A stretch of DNA of 9,427 nt, from the NCBI GenBank assembly GCA_937916365.1, contig CALFSY010000001.1:1-9427 (forward strand), written 5' to 3'. Positions 1-5,864 of this stretch are shown here, piece by piece. The translations under genes were made by a program, and so were the position numbers. The notes under the pieces are model-generated. The model was not told the DNA's origin and did not search any database. It worked only from the letters and a program-made list of their open reading frames with translations. This DNA is from an uncultured Jannaschia sp. Its GTDB lineage: Bacteria; Pseudomonadota; Alphaproteobacteria; Rhodobacterales; Rhodobacteraceae. Every line of letters starts with the position of its first letter. Within the stretch, counting starts at the first letter, position 1.

Positions 1-162
1 GATCAATTCGCAGCTGGGTTTTTATATGGTATGGCCAAAGGCCACAGCTTAGAAGCATCCGGGGAAATGGGCGTTGCCGCCGCAGCAGAGGTGATTGGCC
101 ACATCGGCCCCCGCCCCAAACGGCCCCTAAAGCATATTTTTTTAGAACACGGGCTGATCTAA
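1..162 (+). CDS. PfkB-family carbohydrate/nucleoside kinase, C-terminal end (probable adenosine kinase), 5' truncated
   Basis: The frame is open from the first base and ends at TAA 160-162, giving 53 residues. It starts DQFAAGFLYG, which matches the second PfkB signature (D-T-x-G-A-G-D-x-F-x-x-G-F). The first residue is therefore probably the catalytic-base Asp, and only the helices after the active site are visible. The AAAAEVIGHIGPRP stretch resembles the C-terminus of alphaproteobacterial proteins annotated as adenosine kinase (adenosine + ATP to AMP + ADP; purine salvage). Assignment to the PfkB/ribokinase superfamily is firm. The adenosine substrate is inferred from remembered family resemblance, because the specificity-determining N-terminal lid lies outside the window. 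The gene converges on the kdsB-like gene, with a 34-bp gap (163-196) that shows no strong terminator hairpin. Confidence 0.75.
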   Translation, partial: DQFAAGFLYGMAKGHSLEASGEMGVAAAAEVIGHIGPRPKRPLKHIFLEHGLI

Positions 163-196
163 AACACTCCTAAAAGTGGGTATCACACAAATAAAT

Positions 197-997
197 TTAG
201 GGTTGGTTCATTTCACGTAAGATAGATTCGATGCGCACGACATCCTGGGGGTTATTTAATTCCCAAAATTTGTGCCCGCGCGCTGCAACTTCAACACACC
301 GAAGATTGTGCCCTTGTTCCAAAAAGCGCAGTTGTTCAAGCCCTTCTAACGCCTCAAGCGGCCCCACAGGCCAAGTGCGATAGGCCTGCAGTGCCGGTGG
401 GCGATAAGCATAAACCCCAACATGATGAAAAACCGGCGTCAGATCGACGGGCGCATAATTTTCGGCGGTAAATGGAATAACCTCTTTCGAAAAATACAAA
501 CCCCGCCCCGCCGCATCGCAAACTGCTGTTGTGCCGCCAACGCGGTGGTGAGCGCGGTCTGACTTCAAGGCGGCCAGGGTCGCACCATCACAGCGCAAGA
601 TCGGTGTGGCAACAGCGGTTTGTGGATCGGTTCTAAGCACCGTAATCAAAGCCTCTAAAAACCAGGGCGGCGTTAGGGGCGCATCACCTTGCAGATTGAC
701 CACCACATCAATATCGCCTTCTAAACCCTCCAAAGCCGCGGCACAGCGTTCTGTGCCGTTGCGGCAATCGGATGGGGTCATTAAAACATTTGCACCAAAT
801 CTTTGCGCCGCATGGGCGATGCGATCGTCATCTGTGGCGATGTAAACGGCATCGAAATCCTTAACCGCCAGGGCGGCACGCCAGGTGCGTTCAATCAAAC
901 TGCGCGCTTGCCCGGTTGCCCCGGTGAGCGGAACAAGTGGTTTTCCCGGATAACGGATCGAGGCATAACGCGCGGGAATAATACAAACGACGGTCAT
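197..997 (-). CDS. kdsB: KdsB-like 3-deoxy-manno-octulosonate (or related sugar acid) cytidylyltransferase
   Basis: 266 residues; E. coli KdsB has 248. The known reaction is CTP + Kdo to CMP-Kdo + PPi, in the cytoplasm, supplying Kdo for lipid A core or capsule. Visible signatures are the nucleotide-binding loop IPARYASIRYPGKPL (7-21), ATDDDRIA (54-61), NGTER (80-84), NLQGDAPL (101-108, with D105 as first Mg ligand), LYFSKEVIPF and PLEALEGLEQLR. Two positions are unusual. The E of the common QGDEP motif is Ala106. The second Mg-binding Asp of E. coli (D235, in GVDTPEDL) aligns with Asn248 in ELNNPQDV. The ATG at 997 fits the family N-terminus MTVVCIIPARYAS; an in-frame extension upstream runs into cysQ and is not homologous. 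The SD is GAGGG (1006-1002), built from the cysQ stop TGA, so translation is probably coupled to cysQ. The fold is certain; strict Kdo specificity is not. Confidence 0.85.
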   Translation of the reverse strand: MTVVCIIPARYASIRYPGKPLVPLTGATGQARSLIERTWRAALAVKDFDAVYIATDDDRIAHAAQRFGANVLMTPSDCRNGTERCAAALEGLEGDIDVVVNLQGDAPLTPPWFLEALITVLRTDPQTAVATPILRCDGATLAALKSDRAHHRVGGTTAVCDAAGRGLYFSKEVIPFTAENYAPVDLTPVFHHVGVYAYRPPALQAYRTWPVGPLEALEGLEQLRFLEQGHNLRCVEVAARGHKFWELNNPQDVVRIESILREMNQP

Positions 998-1004
998 AAA
1001 ACCC

Positions 1005-1802
1005 TCATGCAGGCCGTAATTCCACCCCAGGGGCGTGGGCAATGAAATACCCATTTTCAAACCCCCGTTTACCGTAAGTTAGGGGGTCATGATCGTTGAA
1101 ACCAATGACACGACCACCTGCACCCCGCAACACGGCATCGCCCGCTGCCGTGTCCCATTCCATCGTGCGGCCAAGGCGGGGGTAAAAATCGGCCTCACCT
1201 GTCGCCACAAGGCAAAATTTTAATGATGATCCGGCGCTTTTTATATCTGTGACGGCATGTTTGTTGATATAGGCATTGGTTGCGGTATCCCGATGGGATT
1301 TTGACGCCACAACGCGCAAGGCCTGATTGTCGGGGACGGATGTAAAAATTGGCACCACAGGCCCCGGCGCGTTTTGATTGAAAGGGCCCGTTTCTTCGAC
1401 ACTTTGGCCCACCGCATCGGTGTAAAACAATCGTTTGCGTGCCGGTGCATAGACAACGCCCCGCATGGGCACACCGTGTTCCACCCATGCGATATTGACT
1501 GTGAAGTCACCCTGTTGGCGCATAAATTCTTTGGTGCCGTCTAACGGATCGACGATGATAAAATCAGTGGTTCGTTGATTATGCGTGGCAACCTGTTCCT
1601 CGGTCACTAGGGCCAGGTTGGGAAATGCCGCGCGCAGGTGGGTGGTAATGATTGTATCGGCGGCCTTGTCGGCCTGTGTTACCGGAGTTGCATCGGGTTT
1701 GATGTGCACATCAATGTCGTTTGTGCCATAAAATTCCATGATTTTTTGCCCCGCGTCGACCGCCGCGGCACGGAAAACCTTTACCATCTTGGCATAATCC
1801 AT
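1005..1802 (-). CDS. cysQ: 3'(2'),5'-bisphosphate nucleotidase (CysQ family)
   Basis: 265 residues (E. coli CysQ about 246), inositol-monophosphatase fold. It removes the 3'-phosphate from PAP, the by-product of PAPS-dependent sulfate reduction or sulfotransfer, giving AMP. Motifs: KPDATPVTQAD (35-45), the acidic pair TEE (67-69, usually SEE), metal-binding DPLDGTKEF (85-93) and WDTAAGDAVL (216-225). These are the Mg-binding residues of the Li-sensitive phosphatase superfamily, and DPLDGTKEF is the typical CysQ form. The start chosen is ATG 1802, with a GGGG-type SD about 7 nt upstream; a TTG four codons earlier (1814) is possible but less likely. It is followed 7 nt later by the kdsB-like gene, so the two form an operon. 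A general inositol monophosphatase is the main alternative but fits less well. Confidence 0.9.
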   Translation of the reverse strand: MDYAKMVKVFRAAAVDAGQKIMEFYGTNDIDVHIKPDATPVTQADKAADTIITTHLRAAFPNLALVTEEQVATHNQRTTDFIIVDPLDGTKEFMRQQGDFTVNIAWVEHGVPMRGVVYAPARKRLFYTDAVGQSVEETGPFNQNAPGPVVPIFTSVPDNQALRVVASKSHRDTATNAYINKHAVTDIKSAGSSLKFCLVATGEADFYPRLGRTMEWDTAAGDAVLRGAGGRVIGFNDHDPLTYGKRGFENGYFIAHAPGVELRPA

Positions 1803-1888
1803 CAACGACCCCAAAAACCAATCCCCAATACAATGCGCAATCCATTCTTTAGCACCACCGCACGGCTAAGCATATCGGCAATGTGGGA
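1803..1888 (-). other. alkB-cysQ intergenic spacer
   Basis: This is an 86-bp gap between the alkB stop and the cysQ start, read on the minus strand. It contains only a weak 5-bp inverted repeat (TTAGC 1849-1853 / GCTAA 1865-1869) and no U-run. I see no clear promoter or terminator, so alkB read-through into cysQ-kdsB is possible but undecided. Confidence 0.4.
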
Positions 1889-2494
1889 TCACGTCACCAC
1901 ACGAAGCGTCAGGTTAATGCGTCCACCCGAGGGTAAAAGCGGCGCACTACCAAAACGCACCCGATCTATGCCATGATAGGCCAATCGTGCCGCGCCTACC
2001 AATACGGCCACATCCCCAGATTTAAGCCAGATGGATTTTGTTTTTCCACCTCTTTGTGTTCCGCCAACACGGAAAAGCGCATCATCCCCCAACGAAATCG
2101 AAACAACCGGTAGATCAAGGCGCGCTTCATCCCGATCTTGGTGCAAACCCATCTTCGCATTCGCGTCATAAAAATTCACCAAACAACATTGCGGCGTTTC
2201 AGATACATCGCTTACGGCGCGCCAAACGTTCAGAACAGAAACGGGAATAGGTGGCCATGCACAACCGGATGGATGGCACGATTCATAACGGTATCCCCTA
2301 TGATCTGAATACCAACCAAATGTGCCCGCCGCCGTCATACGAACAGACATCGGTTGCCCGCGTTTTGTTGTTGGGCGAAACAAAGGCGCGGCACGCACCA
2401 CATTGCGAATGTCCGCCAACATAGATCCCTGCATATCCTGGTCTAAAAACCCGGGAAAAACCAATGCCCCGTTTATATTCAGGTGTTGACGCAT
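1889..2494 (-). CDS. alkB: Alpha-ketoglutarate-dependent DNA/RNA dealkylating dioxygenase AlkB
   Basis: 201 residues (E. coli AlkB 216). It is an Fe(II)/2-oxoglutarate dioxygenase that oxidatively demethylates 1-methyladenine and 3-methylcytosine. The catalytic set is complete: NFY (108-110, substrate/2OG region), the HxD iron ligands His118 and Asp120 in MGLHQDRDE, the distal iron ligand His174 (YHGID), and the 2OG-binding RxxxxxR motif Arg192...Arg198 in GRINLTLR. ATG 2494 is preceded by a good SD, GGGAGG (2508-2503), spaced 8 nt. The gene is divergent from dnaK, sharing a 171-bp control region, and lies 86 bp upstream of cysQ on the same strand. No Ada box or ada gene is visible nearby, so regulation as part of an Ada response is not supported by this window. 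Confidence 0.95.
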   Translation of the reverse strand: MRQHLNINGALVFPGFLDQDMQGSMLADIRNVVRAAPLFRPTTKRGQPMSVRMTAAGTFGWYSDHRGYRYESCHPSGCAWPPIPVSVLNVWRAVSDVSETPQCCLVNFYDANAKMGLHQDRDEARLDLPVVSISLGDDALFRVGGTQRGGKTKSIWLKSGDVAVLVGAARLAYHGIDRVRFGSAPLLPSGGRINLTLRVVT

Positions 2495-2525
2495 GGTAGG
2501 GACCTCCCATTTATTGTGGGGTATT

Positions 2526-2554
2526 CTTGCGAGGGCATTGGCCCTTGCCTATAT
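2526..2554 (+). promoter_or_regulatory. Candidate RpoH (sigma-32) heat-shock promoter for dnaK
   Basis: CTTGCG at 2526-2531 serves as -35 and CCTATAT at 2548-2554 as -10, with a 16-nt spacer. This agrees with the known alphaproteobacterial RpoH pattern (about CTTGAA, 16-18 nt, then C-C/T-TATnT), and dnaKJ is a standard RpoH target in this class. Transcription would begin near 2561, giving a leader of roughly 105 nt. The spacer holds an inverted repeat, AGGGC-ATTG-GCCCT (2532-2545). No CIRCE element is present, so HrcA control of dnaK is not supported here. Confidence 0.7.
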
Positions 2555-2560
2555 AGCAAA

Positions 2561-2590
2561 ATAATCGGTCAGGCATATATGCCTGTCCAA
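2561..2590 (-). promoter_or_regulatory. Weak candidate sigma-70-type promoter for alkB
   Basis: On the minus strand, TTGGAC (2590-2585) and GATTAT (2566-2561) are 18 nt apart and would start a transcript about 60 nt before alkB. Both hexamers match the consensus poorly. It is listed because alkB must have a promoter somewhere in this divergent region unless it is read from dnaK-side transcription, and I see nothing better. Confidence 0.2.
2570..2585. promoter_or_regulatory. Perfect 16-bp palindrome in the alkB-dnaK divergent region
   Basis: CAGGCATATATGCCTG is a perfect inverted repeat with no central spacer. It lies about 10-25 nt downstream of the predicted dnaK start point, and between the two hexamers of the weak alkB promoter candidate. 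It could be an operator for a dimeric regulator acting on either gene, or an 8-bp leader stem (with little or no loop, so the RNA form is less favourable than the DNA form). The symmetry is seen directly; the role is inferred. Confidence 0.5.
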
Positions 2591-2603
2591 ACCTTATTGT
2601 GTA

Positions 2604-2625
2604 TCGGGGGCCGGAACGGACCCGA
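2604..2625 (+). promoter_or_regulatory. Leader stem-loop upstream of dnaK
   Basis: TCGGG (2604-2608) can pair with CCCGA (2621-2625), and inside it CCG (2611-2613) with CGG (2617-2619) around a GAA loop. A GG / A internal loop separates the two stems. It sits in the predicted 5' untranslated region, about 40 nt before the dnaK start. It does not cover the ribosome-binding site, so a simple SD-hiding thermometer is not obvious. Confidence 0.35.
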
Positions 2626-2665
2626 AAATTACACGTTCGCTTGTGAAGGAAGGAACCAGACAGTT

Positions 2666-4588
2666 ATGGCCAAAGTAATTGGGATTGATTTGGGCACAAC
2701 AAATTCATGTGTTGCGATCATGGATGGCAGCCAACCCCGCGTTATTGAAAACTCTGAGGGTGCGCGCACAACACCATCTATCGTCGCCTACACCGACGAA
2801 GAGCGATTGGTGGGGCAACCTGCAAAGCGCCAAGCGGTTACAAACCCCGAAAATACCGTGTTTGCGGTAAAGCGCCTAATCGGGCGCCGTATCAATGATG
2901 CTGAGGTGGAAAAAGACAAAAAACTTGTGCCCTATAATATCGTCGACGGCGGCAATGGCGACGCCTGGGTTGAGGTTCAGGGCGAAAAATTCAGCCCCTC
3001 ACAAATTTCGGCACAGATCCTTACAAAGATGAAGGAAACTGCCGAAAGTTATTTGGGCGACACTGTGACAGAGGCCGTTATCACAGTCCCTGCCTATTTT
3101 AATGATGCCCAACGTCAGGCCACAAAAGATGCGGGAAAAATCGCAGGGTTGGACGTGTTGCGTATCATAAACGAACCCACGGCCGCCGCACTTGCCTATG
3201 GACTTGATAAAAAAGAATCAAAAACAATCGCTGTTTACGATTTGGGCGGCGGGACATTTGACATCACGATTTTAGAAATCGACGATGGATTGTTCGAGGT
3301 CAAATCAACCAACGGCGATACATTCCTAGGCGGTGAAGATTTCGACATGCGCATTGTGAACTACCTGGCAGAGGAGTTCAAAAAAGAGCATGGGACCGAC
3401 CTTACCCAAGATAAAATGGCGTTGCAGCGCCTGAAAGAAGCCGCAGAAAAAGCCAAGATCGAATTATCTTCGTCATCCCAAACGGAAATCAACCAACCGT
3501 TCATTTCGATGGGATCAAATGGTCAGCCGCTGCATCTGGTTATGAAATTAACACGGGCAAAGTTGGAAAACCTTGTCTCGGATCTTATCAAACAATCTTT
3601 GAAACCTTGCGCCGCAGCGGTGAAAGACGCCGGTATTGCCAAAGGTGATATTGATGAGGTTGTGTTGGTGGGCGGCATGACGCGGATGCCCAAAGTTGTT
3701 GAAGAGGTCACGAGTTTCTTTGGAAAAGAACCGCACAAAGGCGTAAATCCCGATGAGGTTGTCGCCATGGGTGCGGCCATTCAAGCGGGTGTTTTACAAG
3801 GCGATGTGAAAGACGTCGTTTTGTTGGATGTGACACCATTGTCGTTGGGGATCGAAACCTTGGGCGGGGTGTTCACCCGCCTAATCGATCGTAACACAAC
3901 CATCCCAACAAAAAAATCGCAGGTCTTTTCAACCGCCGAAGACAATCAGAACGCCGTGACAATTCGCGTTTTCCAAGGTGAACGGGAAATGGCCGTCGAT
4001 AATAAAGTTTTGGGCCAATTTAACCTTGAAGACATCCCTCCCGCACCGCGTGGGGTGCCCCAGATTGAGGTTACATTTGACATCGACGCCAATGGCATCG
4101 TGTCGGTTTCCGCCAAAGACAAAGGCACCGGCAAAGAACAAAATATAACGATCCAAGCCTCTGGCGGGTTATCGGACGATGATATTGACCGCATGGTGCG
4201 TGAGGCCGAAGAAAATGCCGAAGCCGATAAAGAGCGCAAAGAGTTGGTTGAAACCAAAAATCAAGCCGAAGCATTGATCCATTCAACCGAAAAATCGTTG
4301 GAAGAACACAGCGATAAGGTTGATCCAACAACGGTCGAGGCGATCGAACTTGCGGTCAAAAACCTTAAAGAACAGATCGAAACCGATGACGCAGGCAAAA
4401 TCAAAGGCGGCATTCAAAATGTCATCGAAGCATCCATGAAACTTGGTGAAGCTATCTATAAATCGCAGCAGGAAGACTCCGAAACCGCACCCACAGGCGA
4501 CGATGAAAACGATGCCCCAGGGCCAATTGATGATGATATTGTTGATGCCGATTTCGAAGATCTCGATGACAACCGCAAACACGGCTAA
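2666..4588 (+). CDS. dnaK: Molecular chaperone DnaK (Hsp70)
   Basis: 640 residues (E. coli 638). This ATP-dependent chaperone binds exposed hydrophobic segments of unfolded proteins and works with DnaJ and GrpE in the cytoplasm. The nucleotide-binding domain (about 1-383) starts MAKVIGIDLGTTNSCVA and contains YFNDAQRQATKDAG, NEPTAAALAYG, YDLGGGTFD, NGDTFLGGEDFD (with the Thr of the autophosphorylation site) and VVLVGGMTRMP. The interdomain linker VVLLD is at 384-388, followed by the beta substrate-binding domain (DVTPLSLGIETLGG onward), the helical lid, and an acidic tail ending DADFEDLDDNRKHG. The frame stays open upstream to 2483, but ATG 2666 matches the family N-terminus and has AAGGAAGGA (2647-2655) upstream at a slightly long spacing of about 11 nt. 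It is first in a dnaK-dnaJ-mutS run behind the RpoH-like promoter at 2526-2554. Confidence 0.99.
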   Translation: MAKVIGIDLGTTNSCVAIMDGSQPRVIENSEGARTTPSIVAYTDEERLVGQPAKRQAVTNPENTVFAVKRLIGRRINDAEVEKDKKLVPYNIVDGGNGDAWVEVQGEKFSPSQISAQILTKMKETAESYLGDTVTEAVITVPAYFNDAQRQATKDAGKIAGLDVLRIINEPTAAALAYGLDKKESKTIAVYDLGGGTFDITILEIDDGLFEVKSTNGDTFLGGEDFDMRIVNYLAEEFKKEHGTDLTQDKMALQRLKEAAEKAKIELSSSSQTEINQPFISMGSNGQPLHLVMKLTRAKLENLVSDLIKQSLKPCAAAVKDAGIAKGDIDEVVLVGGMTRMPKVVEEVTSFFGKEPHKGVNPDEVVAMGAAIQAGVLQGDVKDVVLLDVTPLSLGIETLGGVFTRLIDRNTTIPTKKSQVFSTAEDNQNAVTIRVFQGEREMAVDNKVLGQFNLEDIPPAPRGVPQIEVTFDIDANGIVSVSAKDKGTGKEQNITIQASGGLSDDDIDRMVREAEENAEADKERKELVETKNQAEALIHSTEKSLEEHSDKVDPTTVEAIELAVKNLKEQIETDDAGKIKGGIQNVIEASMKLGEAIYKSQQEDSETAPTGDDENDAPGPIDDDIVDADFEDLDDNRKHG

Positions 4589-4606
4589 AGCTGAACTATA
4601 CTGACC

Positions 4607-4644
4607 CACAAATGCCGATCCGATCCGTGGGGTCGGCATTTGTG
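4607..4644 (+). promoter_or_regulatory. Strong intercistronic stem-loop between dnaK and dnaJ
   Basis: CACAAATGCCGA (4607-4618) is perfectly complementary to TCGGCATTTGTG (4633-4644). The stem extends inward by a T-G wobble and two C-G pairs to 15 bp with an 8-nt loop (4622-4629). It fills half of the 79-bp dnaK-dnaJ gap. The bases after it are TGTGTGCAAG, not a T-run, so it is not a standard intrinsic terminator. It more likely protects the dnaK message 3' end, marks a processing site, or attenuates dnaJ relative to dnaK. Confidence 0.75.
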
Positions 4645-4667
4645 TGTGCAAGAGGGCCGACACAGCG

Positions 4668-5825
4668 ATGGCAAAACGCGATTATTACGAAACCCTTGGG
4701 GTATCCAAAGGCGCGTCGACAGACGATATAAAAAAAGCGTATCGACGCAAAGCAAAAGAGCTTCACCCAGACCGCAACAAAAGCAATCCCAACGCCGAAT
4801 CGCAATTCAAAGAGGTTAACGAAGCCTACGACGTCCTCAAAGATACCGATAAAAAGGCAGCATATGATCGTTTTGGGCACGCGGCCTTTGATGGCGGTAT
4901 GGCCGGTGGCGGGCATGGCGGTGGGTTCGGGCAACGTGGGGCCCAAGGTGATTTTGCATCCACATTTTCGGATGTGTTCGAAGATCTTTTCGGCGATTTC
5001 ATGGGCGGCGGGCGCGGCGGGGGGCGACAAAGGGCCAGCCGTGGATCGGATTTACGCTATAACCTGCGCATCAGCCTAGAGGACGCTTATAGCGGGCTAT
5101 CAAAAAAAATTACTTTGCCAAGTGCGGTGGTATGCGGGGCTTGTGGTGGAACGGGATCCGAAGGCGGGGCAGAACCGGTTACTTGCCCCACATGTTCAGG
5201 CATGGGTAAAGTGCGTGCACAACAAGGGTTTTTTACAGTCGAACGTACGTGCCCCACATGTTTGGGCGTGGGCCAAATTGTGAAAAACCCCTGCCCGGTG
5301 TGCAAAGGCACCGGGCGTGTGCAAAAGGATCGCACGCTAAATGTCACGATCCCCCCAGGCGTCGAAACGGGCACGCGCATTCGATTGTCTAACGAAGGCG
5401 AAAGCGGGTTGCGCGGTGGGCCGTCCGGCGATCTTTATATTTTTATTGAGGTTAGCGATCATCCGCTTTTTCAGCGTGACGGCATTAATTTGTTTTGCAA
5501 GGTTCCCGTATCCATGGTCACCGCGGCCTTGGGCGGTGAAATCGAAGTTCCCACGATGGATGGCGGTCGTAGCCGCGTAAAGGTTCCCGAAGGATCGCAA
5601 TCGGGCAACCAAATGCGATTGCGCGGAAAAGGTATGCCTGCCCTGCGCGGTGCCGGAATGGGGGATATGTATATCGAATTACAGGTGGAAATACCCGTAA
5701 AATTGACGGCAGAGCAAAGATCGTTGTTAAAACAGTTTGAACAAAGTTGCGCAAAATCGAATACGCCCCATGCCTCGGGATTTTTTGATAAAGTTAAAAA
5801 TTTCTGGGATGGTATAACGGGTTAA
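4668..5825 (+). CDS. dnaJ: Chaperone protein DnaJ (Hsp40)
   Basis: 385 residues (E. coli 376), the class A J-protein that delivers substrates to DnaK and stimulates its ATPase. The J domain (about 1-70) starts MAKRDYYETLG and has the HPD tripeptide at 33-35. A Gly/Phe-rich linker with FSDVFEDLFGDFMGGG follows. The zinc-binding domain has all four CxxCxGxG repeats, starting at Cys156, Cys173, Cys195 and Cys209. The C-terminal substrate-binding barrels include VTIPPGVETGTRIRLSNEGE and a GDMYIELQVEIP segment. ATG 4668 is chosen over an in-frame ATG at 4644 because it gives the conserved N-terminus and because 4644 falls on the intercistronic stem. GAGGG (4652-4656) lies 11 nt upstream. It is cotranscribed with dnaK, with mutS starting 39 bp after its stop. 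Confidence 0.99.
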   Translation: MAKRDYYETLGVSKGASTDDIKKAYRRKAKELHPDRNKSNPNAESQFKEVNEAYDVLKDTDKKAAYDRFGHAAFDGGMAGGGHGGGFGQRGAQGDFASTFSDVFEDLFGDFMGGGRGGGRQRASRGSDLRYNLRISLEDAYSGLSKKITLPSAVVCGACGGTGSEGGAEPVTCPTCSGMGKVRAQQGFFTVERTCPTCLGVGQIVKNPCPVCKGTGRVQKDRTLNVTIPPGVETGTRIRLSNEGESGLRGGPSGDLYIFIEVSDHPLFQRDGINLFCKVPVSMVTAALGGEIEVPTMDGGRSRVKVPEGSQSGNQMRLRGKGMPALRGAGMGDMYIELQVEIPVKLTAEQRSLLKQFEQSCAKSNTPHASGFFDKVKNFWDGITG

Positions 5826-5864
5826 GTTATGTTTGTCGTAATGCGAAACCTTTAGGGGATGGAT

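Noticed and set aside
163..196. CACT/AGTG mini-hairpin between the kinase and kdsB stops as a bidirectional terminator
   Set aside because: The stem is only 4 bp with a 6-nt loop, too weak to call a terminator.
998..1060. 21-residue N-terminal extension of the KdsB-like protein
   Set aside because: It lies inside the cysQ coding end in another frame and is followed by the family-typical start MTVVCIIPARYAS with an SD.
1849..1869. TTAGCAC...GCTAA inverted repeat between cysQ and alkB resembling half of a CIRCE element
   Set aside because: CIRCE is TTAGCACTC-N9-GAGTGCTAA. Here only 5 bp pair, the spacing is too short, the GAGTGC half is missing, and the neighbours are not chaperone genes in the right orientation.
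2483..2665. In-frame 61-residue extension upstream of DnaK
   Set aside because: It covers the predicted promoter and leader, is unlike any DnaK N-terminus, and the conserved MAKVIGIDLGTT start with an SD is at 2666.
4596..5030. 144-codon open frame on the minus strand across the dnaK-dnaJ gap and 5' dnaJ
   Set aside because: It is antisense to the J domain and Gly-rich linker of dnaJ, shows no recognisable domain, and runs through the intercistronic stem-loop.
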